Shown here: piece by piece, positions 25,378 through 35,638 of the stretch
How positions within the stretch are numbered: position 1 is the stretch's first letter
Layout: each line of letters starts with the position of its first letter
Assembly (NCBI GenBank): GCA_016721825.1
Contig: JADKHI010000006.1
Location: forward strand, 1-64,000
Length of the DNA stretch: 64,000 nucleotides
Source of the DNA: Flavobacteriales bacterium
Lineage (GTDB): Bacteria > Bacteroidota > Bacteroidia > Flavobacteriales_F > PHOS-HE28
Direction: 5' to 3'
Notes under the pieces: model-generated
Told to the model about the DNA's origin: nothing
Seen by the model: the letters and a program-made list of their open reading frames with translations, nothing else
Database searches by the model: none
Position numbers and translations under genes: made by a program

Positions 25378-25718
25378 TCAAGCCCGCAAGGCCGCGACAG
25401 TATCCGCATAGGTGATCCGAAGTGCGAACTGACATGGACGCAGCGCCCCTCTCGGATCACCAACACCTGTGGCGACTCGTGCTCAATGCCGTAGCGCTCC
25501 GCGACAGCGTTCGACAGGGAACGGTACTTGAGCAGGTCGAGGTAGTGAACGGAAGTGGTTCCGGGATCCGCAGGGGTCCAGGCGCTTTCCAACCGGTTCA
25601 GCGCAGCACTACTGATGTTGCAACGGGTGCTGTGCTTGAAGATCAGGACAGGACCTTGCTGCGAGGCCAGATCAATGGCATCCAGCTGGTAAGCTTCTGT
25701 GAGCGCGGTCCAGTTCAT
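25378..25718 (-). CDS. ytxJ: monothiol bacilliredoxin, YtxJ family (C-terminal frameshift)
   Basis: Thioredoxin-fold protein of about 112 residues. PVLIFKHSTRCNISSAALN carries the single redox Cys of YtxJ proteins, which remove bacillithiol from protein thiols in the cytoplasm. SPQVLVIREGRCVHVSSHF is the usual end of the fold. The expected last helix (ITYADTVAALRA) is in the next frame, so one extra base near 25415 is likely an error. Start ATG 25718. Bacillithiol occurs in many Bacteroidota, which agrees with this call. Confidence 0.75.
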
Positions 25719-25802
25719 AGGGAATGGGCAGCAAAGATCGTGCATTGCCCTCCCCTTGCCGATCGAGGGTTGCAACACCTTCCCCGCTTGCCAACCCTCG
25801 CC

Positions 25803-25810
25803 TACTTTCG
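25803..25810 (+). promoter_or_regulatory. -7 box of the HPt gene
   Basis: TACTTTCG, four bases before the ATG at 25815, so the transcript would be nearly leaderless. Confidence 0.5.
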
Positions 25811-25814
25811 GACC

Positions 25815-26162
25815 ATGGACGGCTCCATGCTCGATCTCAGCTACCTCGAACGCCTGTACAAGGGGGACCGGTCGCGCATGGAGCAATGGATCCGCATGTA
25901 CCTGGAGGTGGCTCCAACGTACTTCGCGAAGCTCTCTGATGGGCTGGAGAGCGAAGATCCAAAGGACCTGGCCTTCGCTGCACATGAGCTGCGACCACAG
26001 GCGCACTACTTGGGCGCTCCGCGCCTGCTGGAAGTGCTCCTTGCCCTTGAACAGTGCGCCCGCACGGAGGGTGTTCCTTCCTGTCGGCCACTGGTGGACG
26101 AACTTCTGGCCCTAGGCCGAGCGGTGGACACTGAACTTCGGGCTTGGCTCACCGTCGGATAG
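25815..26162 (+). CDS. HPt phosphotransfer domain protein (115 aa)
   Basis: A stand-alone histidine phosphotransfer domain: FAAHELRPQAHYLGAPRLLE matches the HPt pattern with the phosphorylated His in AHEL and the following Leu-Gly-Ala helix. It is helical throughout and cytoplasmic. The next two genes on the same strand are a NarL-type regulator and a hybrid kinase with a receiver. Inference: the HPt passes phosphate from the kinase's receiver to the regulator. Confidence 0.75.
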   Translation: MDGSMLDLSYLERLYKGDRSRMEQWIRMYLEVAPTYFAKLSDGLESEDPKDLAFAAHELRPQAHYLGAPRLLEVLLALEQCARTEGVPSCRPLVDELLALGRAVDTELRAWLTVG

Positions 26163-26214
26163 AACTGGTGGAAATACGGGGTATCAACTGCATCCACCAT
26201 ACGACCTTTCCGCC

Positions 26215-26862
26215 ATGATCCGTTTGGCCCTTGCCGATGACCAGCTTCTCTTTCGCCGGGGCATGGCCATGTTGTTGAGTGACATGGCCGGCGCGCAGGT
26301 AGTGCTGGAGTGCGCGAACGGAGAGGAACTGCTCACCAGCTTGAAGAGCACGTCCGTCGACATCGTTCTGTTGGACCTGGAGATGCCCGTGATGGACGGC
26401 ATGGAAACGATGCGCCGCCTGCGGCTGAAATTCCCTGCGGTGAAGGTCATCGTGCTCAGTTCCCACGACGAGGAGAAGTTCATCGCACACCTGATGGAGC
26501 TTGGCGCGAACGGCTACATGCTCAAGAGCGCCGAGCCGGACGAGATCGATACCGCCATCCGGTCCGTGGCGGAAAGCGGCTACTACTTCAGCGATGCGGT
26601 GAGCAAGGTGATGCTGCATACCCTGGTGAAGAAGAAGCAGGTGAAGCCCACCTTCCACAGCATCGATCCGTTAAGTGAACGCGAACTGGAGGTGCTGCGC
26701 GGCATCTGCCAGGAGCTGACCACGGCGGAGATCGCACAGCGGATCTTCGTAAGCCCGCGCACAGTGGAGTTCCACCGCAACAACCTGTTGTTGAAGACGG
26801 GAGCGCGGAACGCAGCGGGTCTGGTGGTATACGCCATGACCCAAGGCCTCTACACGCCGTGA
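26215..26862 (+). CDS. NarL/FixJ-type response regulator
   Basis: 215 residues. The receiver domain has the acidic pair ADDQ, the phosphorylated Asp in LLDLEMP, Ser in VLSSHD and Lys in MLKSAEP. A LuxR-type helix-turn-helix follows (LSERELEVLRGICQELTTAE, SPRTVEFHRNNLLLKTG). A cytoplasmic transcription factor. Its stop overlaps the GTG of the kinase gene by four bases, so the two are translated together. Confidence 0.9.
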   Translation: MIRLALADDQLLFRRGMAMLLSDMAGAQVVLECANGEELLTSLKSTSVDIVLLDLEMPVMDGMETMRRLRLKFPAVKVIVLSSHDEEKFIAHLMELGANGYMLKSAEPDEIDTAIRSVAESGYYFSDAVSKVMLHTLVKKKQVKPTFHSIDPLSERELEVLRGICQELTTAEIAQRIFVSPRTVEFHRNNLLLKTGARNAAGLVVYAMTQGLYTP

Positions 26863-29800
26863 CATTCGCATGGCGCATAGCGGTGCTGGTCTTGGTCTGC
26901 TGCGCCTCCATGGTTGCCCGCGCCCAAGAGGACACGCTCGTACTTCCATTCCGCGCACTCACCATCGAGGACGGCCTCTCACAGGGCATGGTGAGCAGCA
27001 TCCTCCAGGACCGGACCGGTTTCATGTGGTTCGCCACCAAGGACGGTTTGAACCGCTACGATGGCTATTCCTTTCGGGTGTTCCGCCACGATCCAGCGGA
27101 CAGCACCACCGTACGCGACAATACGATCGAGGCGATCTACGAGGACCGTTCGGGGTTGTTGTGGGTGGGCACGAACAGCGGGCTCGACGTGTTCGATCCC
27201 ACGACCGAGGTCTTCCACCATATCCCTTGTGCTGTTCCGGCATCCAGCCCGCCAACTGGCAACGCAGGCCCGTTCTCGCCAATTGGCAGTAACCAATGTG
27301 CGACGAAAGCCATCACGCAAGACGCCGCTGGGCATCTTTGGGTGTCATCGGGTCAAGGGCTATATCGTATCGATCCGGATCGCATGGGATCCACCCTTAT
27401 GTGACCAGGCACGCGCGTTGAACTGGTCGGGATGTTCCCGGGAGTGAAGATGCAGTGGTTGGCCGTGGATGGATCGGGTGTATTGCTCGGGACCTGGTCG
27501 TCGATCGGCACTGAACTGGACGTGCGCACCTTCACCTTGGATACCCGCGATGAAGCGCGCATCGCGGCCATGATCGCGGATCCGCAACTGCTGCCGTCCA
27601 GCCCGGTCGTTGCCGTACAAGGAGAAGAGGACTTAGCCTCCTTTGCTGCTGATACCGACCGACATCTTACCTTCTGCTTGGGTGCAGCACTGCTGGGAGC
27701 GCACGATGACGCGAACAAGGTGACCTCCACCACCAAGCTCGCCCCCCCGGGTTGGGTCAATGTGATCCGCCCAACCACCGACGCCAATGGAGCGCTGTGG
27801 GCCACGGACCACCGTCTTTGGCGGTACGACCCACGGACCCGCCGCGTAACCCGACTGATGCCGACATCCCCCGACCTGAGGATCGAAGCACTGCTGGTGG
27901 TCTGCCTGTACCGCGATCGCAGCGGTGTGATGTGGATGGGAACGAACGGCTACGGTGTTCTGCGGTGCGACTCACGAAGGGAACGCTTCCACAATGAGCG
28001 GTTGCCGAGCATGCGGATGATGGCACCCTTGCGGGACGGCCGGATGCTCGCGTTCACCTGGGGTTCCTTGTACTACATCTTCCAAGAGAATGACGTTAAG
28101 CAGTTCCCCATCGACAGCCGCGAAGAGGGCTGGAATCTGGATGCATTCGAACTCTGCGTGGTGGAGGAAGGCCAAGGAGTGTTCTGGACGAACCTTGGAG
28201 ATGCGCTCACACGCTACGACGAACGGGATGGAATTACGCTGCGTTTTGCCGACCCGGACCTGCCGGTCCGCTTCCCGCTCCACATGCAGGGCGACACCCT
28301 CATCAGCTTCGGCAGTACCAAGGCTCTCGGCCAGTTCAACACGCGCACCGAACGGTTCAGTAGCATCCCGTATCCCATCCCCGCGCAAGGCGGCACCTAT
28401 GAATTCGTGCAGGCCATTGTGCAGGACGCACAAGGGATCTTCTGGCTCGGTACCATGCAGGGCCTGCTGCGACTGGACCCGGCAACCAATGGCTGGACCC
28501 ACCATACCAACAAGCCGGACGATCCGCGTTCACTTTCCGCCGATGTGATCTTCTGTCTGCTCAACGATCCGAAGGACGCGAACATACTGTGGGTGGGCAC
28601 CAACGGCGGCGGCCTCGACCGCTTCGACAAGCGCACGGGGCAGTTCACACGGTTCAGCACCGCCGACGGCCTGCCGAACAACGTGATCTATGGCCTGCTC
28701 GCCGATGACGAAGGCCAGCTCTGGATGAGCACCAACAAGGGCCTCGCGCAGTTCGATCCGATAACGCATGCGGTGCGCAGCTTCGATGCGAGCGATGGCT
28801 TGCAAGGCGATGAGTTCAACCGCTATGCCTTCTGCAAGACCGCGGATGGCACGCTCTACTTCGGCGGCGTCAACGGTTTCAACAGTTTCCGTCCGGAGGA
28901 TCTGCGCCCCGATACGCTGCCCGCCGAGGTGCGCATCACGGACATCAAACTGACGAACCGGTCCATCGCCTTCGGTGCGGAGGGTTCACCGCTCACGGCC
29001 CCCACGCACCTTACGCGCGAGCTCGTGCTCCCGTACGGCGAGGCGGCCATGATCACCTTCGAGTTCGCCACCATGGAGTTCAGCGAACCCGAGGAGCACC
29101 GCTACCAATACAAGATGGACGGCTTCGACACCGATTGGATCATGGGTGGCACCGACCGCAGTGCGGTGTACACGAACCTCGATCCCGGCACCTACACGTT
29201 CCGCGTGCGTGGCGATAACCGTGATGGCCTCTGGGACACGCAGGAAACCACCGTCCAACTGACCGTGTTGCCGCCGTGGTACCGCACGTGGTGGTTCTAT
29301 GCGCTGTGCGTGCTGGCGGTCGGAGGCGGTGTCCTGCTTTACATCCGCTCGCTCACCCAGCAGAAGAAGCACCTGGAGCGCACCGTCGCGGCGCGTACGG
29401 CGGAATTGAGCAAGGCCAAGGAACGCGCCGAGCACAGCGAACGGGTGAAGCAGCAGTTCCTCGCCAACATGAGCCACGAGATCCGCACGCCGATGAACGC
29501 CATCGTGGGCATGAGCAATGCGCTGCGCCGCGATGCACCTACGGACGAGACCACGCGCTCGAGCTACGTGGATGCCATAGCGACCAGCAGCGAGAGCCTG
29601 CTCGGCATCGTGAACGAGATCCTGGACCTGAGCAAGATCGAATCGGGAAAGCTCGAACTGGAAAAGGTGAAGATGGAGCCGCGCGGCGTGATCAAGAGCG
29701 TGATCGAGGTGCTGCGCTATCGGGCTGAGGAGAAAGGACTGACCTTGGATGCGGTGATCGCGAACGACGTACCGGCCACGGTGTTGGGTGATCCTGCGCG

Positions 29801-30599
29801 CTTGCAACAGGTGCAGATGAACCTGGTAGGCAACGCCATCAAGTTCACCGAACGGGGATCGATCCGGATCCACATGGATGTACAGGAACGGTTGTCCGAT
29901 GCGATCATGCTCCGCTGTACCGTTACTGACACCGGTATCGGCATCGCACCCGATCGCCTGACCCGCGTCTTCGATGAGTTCACGCAAGCCGAGAGCGACC
30001 ACACGCGCCGTTTCGGTGGCACGGGACTGGGCCTCACCATCTGCAAACGCCTGGTGGAAATGCAGGGCGGCACCATCGGCGTTACGAGCGAGGTGGGCAA
30101 AGGCAGTAGCTTCAGCTTCACCGTACCGTATGCCATTGCCAAGCAGCGGGAGGATGCGGAGATCCCGTACGGGCGGGAAATTTCCCGCCCCCACCCATTG
30201 CATGACCTCCGCATCCTCCTCGCCGAGGACAACAAGCTGAACGTGATGGTGGCCCGGGTGGAGCTGGAGAACATCATCCCCGGTCTGCACCTGGATGTGG
30301 CCGCTAACGGCCAGCTTGCCCTGGACATGCTGCAAGACAACGCCTACGACCTCCTCCTCATGGATGTGCAGATGCCCGTGATGGACGGCTACGAGGCCAC
30401 ACGTGCGATCCGTGCGATGACCGGGGAGAAGGCCCGCATCCCCATCCTGGCCATGACCGCCAACGTGATGCAGGCCGAAGTGCAGCAGTGCCTGGATGCG
30501 GGCATGGACGGCTTCGTGCCCAAGCCGTTCAGACAGGAGGCGCTCGTGGAGGCAATCCGAAAGGTGCTGCCCGCCGCGAAGGGGAGATCCGCGCGCTGA
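26859..30599 (+). CDS. propeller-sensor hybrid histidine kinase (in-frame TGA)
   Basis: About 1,246 codons. Signal peptide, two seven-bladed propeller repeats of the two-component regulator type (GLSQGMVSSILQDRTGFMWF, GTNGGGLDRFDKRTG), a Y_Y_Y domain (YQYKMDGFDTDWI), a membrane helix, HisKA with the His in ANMSHEIRTPMNAI, an ATPase domain (GTGLGLTICKRL) and a receiver with Asp in LLMDVQMPVMDG. The periplasmic propeller senses a ligand, possibly a glycan. TGA at 27402-27404 interrupts the propeller, and the same frame continues directly after it (RVELVGMFPGVK), so a single substitution explains it. Either a real nonsense mutation or an error. The start is the GTG overlapping the regulator stop. 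Confidence 0.85.
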
Positions 30600-30709
30600 T
30601 CGCAGAACCGGTATTTCTACTAGGTGTGGGGTGGACCGGTCGTGGGACCTTCGTTCCACCTATCCAACCCCTTCCACAAACGCCTTCGCCGAGCTACGGT
30701 GCATAACCC

Positions 30710-33700
30710 ATGAAACACGGTACACATCCCAAACCCCGCCAAAGCCTGCTCGCTACGGTGGCCACTGCCGCTCTGGCACTACTGCTGTTCGCGGCATATC
30801 TGACACCGCTGTCCAGCGCTGCCCAGAATCCTTTCGCTCATAAAGGCCTGTGCGACACGGATCCCTTAACACAACCTTGCGGCGATCAGGGGTTTTATTC
30901 ATGTGGACAGATCGACTTCCATCCTTACCCGGGGGGCATCACCACAACCCTGTCGCTGACCGATACGATGTTGTACACGAATACGCCCGAATACACGGAT
31001 ACGTGCAAGGCGCCGTTCAAATTCTCGTGGTCCCCTCATAACGCACCCTTGGGCAACTCCTCGGGAACGGATGTGAGCAAGTACCCCACCATGCGCGGTG
31101 GTCCGGGATCGCATACGTTCTACATCACGTTCGGCCGCCAGGCGACCACTTGGGTGGAAAAAGATTGGCTCATCCTCGCCCGGTTCCCGAACGCGAACAC
31201 CATCTACTATTCGGCAACGCAACGGCTTGTTAGCTGGGATCTCTTCGTGGATGGCGTGCAGAGCGGCACGGTCGAGCTCGTGCCAGGAACACAGGAATTG
31301 GCGTACCCGGGTTTTTGGACGTGGGACGGGTATCAGCCTTTGTGGGTCAAAGGTGTCTGGAAGGTCACGTACACCCCAGGCTCTGCCTATGGCCTGCCCA
31401 ACAACGTGCGTGAATTCGCGCTGAGGCCCAAGATCCTGTACACCGTCAACGGCATCCCGGCTACGAGTATTGCGAGTGAAGAGTTCCGTTTCAAGGCCGT
31501 GATGGTGGGAACGAATTTCACGGACTCGCTCGGGACGTTCGATACGCCCGATGTCGCGGTCCAGATCCTTCGCGATCCCCCTGGTGATGCCAGCTCCACC
31601 AGCCTCACGTCATCCAACACGATGTGCAGAGGCGAAACCATCTCCGGGACGACCGAGCAAGGTGGCTCCGCCTTTGCCAAGGTGCGGATCGGGATCGCTG
31701 GTTCCGCCGGCCTCATCGTTAGTGCGAACTTTGAGATCTACGGCGAAGTAGGTGTTAGCACATCGGCCACTCGCACCCGAACGGCCACCGGGGATTACCA
31801 GACCTGCCTGACCACGGGGCAAACGATCTCCACCCCGACGTCTGGTGCACCAGATGATCTGTTCTTCGGCAGTTCGGTGCGCTACGCCTACGGTATGGCC
31901 CTTACCACGCGGCGCATTGGTTGCAATATGCCGACCGATTCTGCTGAGTTCATGATCGTACCCATTCAGACCCTCAGCAACTTCCGTTGGACCGAGAGCT
32001 ATATCAGGAGCACGAAAGTGCCCGAGCTGGAAGCCGATGTCGCCTCGCTCGTGGTGGGTACGGATGGTTGGAAGGTCGCCAACAATCAACTCAACGTGTG
32101 GCGCCAGACCCTTGCCATGAACGATTCCATCAAGGCGAACGCGAACTATACTGGTACCCTCGAGCAATTCAATAGCGGGGGATTTGTTGACGATGTTTTG
32201 GAAACCACGACCTCACAATCAAGGTCGATCGATTACAACGTATCCCTCTCACAAGGTTTGAGCGCTGAATTCGGAGTCAACTTCGGCGGCAGTGGTGTTA
32301 CCGTCGGTGGCGAGGTCACCTTCCGGCAGGAGTACGGTAATAGCGTGAGCGCTTCGAACAGCGGTACCAACACGTTGGTGTACCATCTGGAGGACGTAGG
32401 CAATGGGGACAACTTCGACGTGGAGATCAGGCAGGACAAGGTCTTCGGCAGCAACGTGTATCGCCTGCGCTCGACTTCAAAGACCAGTTGCCCATATGAA
32501 GGCGGTTACCAATTGGACCAACCCCTGTTGCTCGTAGGCGGAGGTTCGCACATGCTGCTCAATCAGGTACTTACCCCAACGGCGACCTTCCCGATCACCG
32601 TGACGAACAATAGCAATTACCAACGGACGTACCGCTTCTTCGTGAACGGCACCACGAACCCGGGTGTCACACTCTCCGGTTATGGCGGGATCAACCCCAT
32701 TACCCCGGTATCTCTTACGATCGCCGCGAATACCACGTTCACCGGGAACATAGTCGTTGGTCCACCGATCGGTACGGACAGCATTGCCGACCTGGAGATC
32801 ATCCTCTCCGATAACTGTGGGGAGGAGATCACCTCCAGTATCACCCTATCAGCGTACTTCGGCACAGGCAACTTCGGCGGCTATTGTATCCCAAGCAGCG
32901 CGAACGGCACAACGGATGGTGATTGGATCGACGGGGTGCAGATCGGCTCCATCAACAACACCGGCACTGGAGGCATCACGGGCCCCAGCTACACCAATTA
33001 CGCGGCACAGTACAGCACACCGCTTTCGCGCAACGCGCAGAAGATCATCACCATCACTTCGGGAGCGAACGCGGGTGTCCGGTTCGCGGCGTGGATCGAC
33101 TACGACCGGGATGGCATGTTTGAAGCTTCGGAGAAACTCGGTGAGTTCGAGAACAGCGCTGCTAGCGAGACCCAGAACATTGCATTCACCGTTCCGATGA
33201 GCGCGCAAGTAGGTTCCACGATCATGCGTGTGCGTGGCATACACCTGGGCATCGGCGAACCCGCACCTGTGGACCCGTGCTACAGCTACCAGACTGGTGA
33301 AACGGAAGACTACGGCGTGGTGATCAATGCGAACACCCCACAGGATTGCGCGGGCGTGAACAATGGCCCGGCGTTGCCCGGTACCGCCTGCAACGATGGC
33401 GATGCGAACACCGGGAATGATACCTGGAACGCCAACTGCACATGCCTCGGCCAGCCGTTGGATTGCGTGGGTGTGCCGAACGGCCAGACCCTGCCGGGCA
33501 TAGCCTGCAACGATGGCAACGCCAACACCGCCGGTGATGTCTATGACGCGAATTGCCAGTGCGCTGGTCTGCCCTTGGATTGTCTGGGTGTTCCAGGTGG
33601 AACCACCGTGCAAGGCACAGCCTGCGATGATGGCGATGCCGCTACCGGCAACGATGTATACGACGGGAGCTGCCTGTGCGCTGGTCAGTTGATCGATTGC

Positions 33701-35161
33701 GTGGGCGTGAGCGGTGGCACCACCTTGGCCGGTTCGCCGTGCGACGATGGCAACCCCCTGAGCGGCGGTGATGCGTACAATGCGAACTGCGAATGCGTTG
33801 GCGCTTTCACGAGTGATTGCGCCGGTGTTGCCGGTGGAACCGCCCAACCAGGCACTGCCTGCGACGATAACAATATCGCCACGGGCAACGACACCTACGG
33901 CGCGAACTGCGTCTGCGCTGGTGAACTGTACGACTGCGCCGGAACACTCGGTGGAACCCAGTTGCCCGGAACGCCATGCGATGACGGTAATAGCGCGAGC
34001 ACCAACGACACCTTCAACGCAGGATGCGGCTGCATAGGCGAATTCGCGAACGATTGCGCTGGAGTACCGGGTGGTACCGCACTGCCTGGAACGCCTTGCA
34101 ATGATGGTAACGCCGCTACCGGCAACGATGTGTACAACGCGTTCTGCACCTGCGCTGGTGAACCGATCGACTGCAATGGCGTGGTCGGTGGCCCCACCCA
34201 GCCCGGCTTCCCCTGCGATGACGGCAATGCGGCCACCGGCGGCGATGTGATCGACGCCAATTGCCAGTGCGCTGGCCTTTTGCTTGACTGCCTAGGCGTG
34301 CCCGGTGGTACGGACGTGGTCGGAACGCCGTGCGATGACGGCGATGCCAACACCAGTAATGATGTGTACACCGCGAACTGCGTTTGTGCCGGAACGCTCG
34401 CATTGGATTGCGAAGGCGTAGCTGGAGGAACCGCACAACCAGGTGCCACCTGCGATGATGGCGACGCGACGACCGGCAATGATGTCTACGGCGCCAACTG
34501 CACTTGCGCGGGACAGCTGATCGACTGCGAAGGCATTATCGGCGGTTTCGTGTTGCCCGGAACCCCATGCAATGATAGCCTGGCCTGCACCGTCAATGAT
34601 GTGCGCGGCACGGATTGTGTCTGCAGCGGAACCACCATCACCATCGGGGCTGTGATAGGTTCCACCATGGTGATCGGGAATACCTCTAACGTATACCTGG
34701 CAACGCCCGTGGCTAACGCGAACAGCTACAACTGGACTCTGCCGAACGGCTGGACCACAAGCGACAATAGTGCCTTCGCACTGGTGGCGGAAGTGAACAA
34801 CACACCCGGTGATGTGGAACTGTGCGTAACCGCCATGGTCGGCGATTGCGAAGTCACGAGCTGCGTCACGGTAACCGTGGACTTCAGTACGGGCATCACT
34901 ACCACAAGTGCGAGCAGCGATGACTGGATCACCGTACAGCCGAATCCTTCCAACGGCATGTTCCAACTACAGAGCGAAGGTGGCGCTCCGATGAGCATCA
35001 CGGTGTACGATGGCACGGGTAGGATCGTGACGGCACCCTTCCAGTTCACCGGAACGGGATCAACTACACTCGATCTGAAGGATGTCTCGCCGGGTGTGTA
35101 CTACCTGATGGCCACCCGCAACGGTGCACACCAAGCAGTGAAACTGATGATCGAACATTGA
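30710..35161 (+). CDS. large T9SS-secreted protein with GEVED domain and 11 Cys repeats
   Basis: 1,483 residues. N-terminal signal peptide ending near LSSAAQN; beta-rich N-terminal half; a GEVED domain at about 723-870 (ending CYSYQTGETEDYGVV); then eleven ~39-residue repeats of the form DCxGVxGGTxxPGTxC, DDGNAxTGNDxY, ANCxCAG with four Cys each; and a T9SS type A sorting domain from about 1407 (VQPNPSNGMFQL ... GVYYLMA). The protein is exported across the outer membrane and probably attached to the surface. The repeats likely form a disulfide-stiffened stalk, perhaps for adhesion (inference). A strong terminator follows at 35300. Confidence 0.85.
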   Translation: MKHGTHPKPRQSLLATVATAALALLLFAAYLTPLSSAAQNPFAHKGLCDTDPLTQPCGDQGFYSCGQIDFHPYPGGITTTLSLTDTMLYTNTPEYTDTCKAPFKFSWSPHNAPLGNSSGTDVSKYPTMRGGPGSHTFYITFGRQATTWVEKDWLILARFPNANTIYYSATQRLVSWDLFVDGVQSGTVELVPGTQELAYPGFWTWDGYQPLWVKGVWKVTYTPGSAYGLPNNVREFALRPKILYTVNGIPATSIASEEFRFKAVMVGTNFTDSLGTFDTPDVAVQILRDPPGDASSTSLTSSNTMCRGETISGTTEQGGSAFAKVRIGIAGSAGLIVSANFEIYGEVGVSTSATRTRTATGDYQTCLTTGQTISTPTSGAPDDLFFGSSVRYAYGMALTTRRIGCNMPTDSAEFMIVPIQTLSNFRWTESYIRSTKVPELEADVASLVVGTDGWKVANNQLNVWRQTLAMNDSIKANANYTGTLEQFNSGGFVDDVLETTTSQSRSIDYNVSLSQGLSAEFGVNFGGSGVTVGGEVTFRQEYGNSVSASNSGTNTLVYHLEDVGNGDNFDVEIRQDKVFGSNVYRLRSTSKTSCPYEGGYQLDQPLLLVGGGSHMLLNQVLTPTATFPITVTNNSNYQRTYRFFVNGTTNPGVTLSGYGGINPITPVSLTIAANTTFTGNIVVGPPIGTDSIADLEIILSDNCGEEITSSITLSAYFGTGNFGGYCIPSSANGTTDGDWIDGVQIGSINNTGTGGITGPSYTNYAAQYSTPLSRNAQKIITITSGANAGVRFAAWIDYDRDGMFEASEKLGEFENSAASETQNIAFTVPMSAQVGSTIMRVRGIHLGIGEPAPVDPCYSYQTGETEDYGVVINANTPQDCAGVNNGPALPGTACNDGDANTGNDTWNANCTCLGQPLDCVGVPNGQTLPGIACNDGNANTAGDVYDANCQCAGLPLDCLGVPGGTTVQGTACDDGDAATGNDVYDGSCLCAGQLIDCVGVSGGTTLAGSPCDDGNPLSGGDAYNANCECVGAFTSDCAGVAGGTAQPGTACDDNNIATGNDTYGANCVCAGELYDCAGTLGGTQLPGTPCDDGNSASTNDTFNAGCGCIGEFANDCAGVPGGTALPGTPCNDGNAATGNDVYNAFCTCAGEPIDCNGVVGGPTQPGFPCDDGNAATGGDVIDANCQCAGLLLDCLGVPGGTDVVGTPCDDGDANTSNDVYTANCVCAGTLALDCEGVAGGTAQPGATCDDGDATTGNDVYGANCTCAGQLIDCEGIIGGFVLPGTPCNDSLACTVNDVRGTDCVCSGTTITIGAVIGSTMVIGNTSNVYLATPVANANSYNWTLPNGWTTSDNSAFALVAEVNNTPGDVELCVTAMVGDCEVTSCVTVTVDFSTGITTTSASSDDWITVQPNPSNGMFQLQSEGGAPMSITVYDGTGRIVTAPFQFTGTGSTTLDLKDVSPGVYYLMATRNGAHQAVKLMIEH
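33346..34640 (+). repeat. eleven coding repeats of ~117 bp
   Basis: Tandem in-frame units within the preceding gene, each about 39 codons and starting at GATTGC or GACTGC (Asp-Cys). The units vary at many sites, so they are old rather than freshly copied. Repeats 1 and 11 are the most divergent. Confidence 0.85.
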
Positions 35162-35638
35162 GGCATCGCTGGCCGGTCGAGCTCCCCGATCGGTCCGCAC
35201 CTTCGTTCATGATCTCGATCCAACTGGAGACGCACAAGTCCCATTGATGACCGGGGTTCGTTCAGGGAAATTCCAACACCTGTGGGTCACCGTCTCTCCC
35301 TCCGCCTTGGCCGCAACGCCGAGGCGGAGTCATTTTCCACCCCATTGAGCGGCCCCCCTCCACCGATCGCTACCAAGCCGGCTCGCCTTAAGCATAGGTT
35401 CCGACTGACCGAGGGGGTCAGGGTCGGACCCGTTCATTCCGCAGCGATATCTTATCACCGTGCCGGCTGACGTTTTTCACGTCAGGATGCCCGGAGCCGT
35501 TCCGTTCACCACTAACCCATGTCCATTGATGTAGCGCCACACGACCACATCGATCGCTCCACCCGAGCATTGCCACTTCAGGCAAGCACAAGGAGCATCC
35601 CGCCGACGAAGGCGATCTTGCACCCTGCAAGAAGTCCC
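35162..35638. other. intergenic with two hairpins
   Basis: 477 bases without a supported gene. It holds the terminator at 35300-35329 and a 7-bp hairpin (CTGACGT-TTTTC-ACGTCAG) at 35467-35485. An in-frame ATG at 35519 ahead of the helicase gene was judged too early. Confidence 0.5.
35300..35329 (+). terminator. strong intrinsic terminator
   Basis: A 12-bp stem with one G-T pair (CTCCGCCTTGGC with GCCGAGGCGGAG) around a 6-base loop, followed by TCATTTT. It should end the T9SS gene transcript. Confidence 0.75.

Noticed and set aside
28986..30659. A 557-codon minus-strand frame
   Set aside because: Lies opposite the histidine kinase and receiver domains; typical high-GC shadow.
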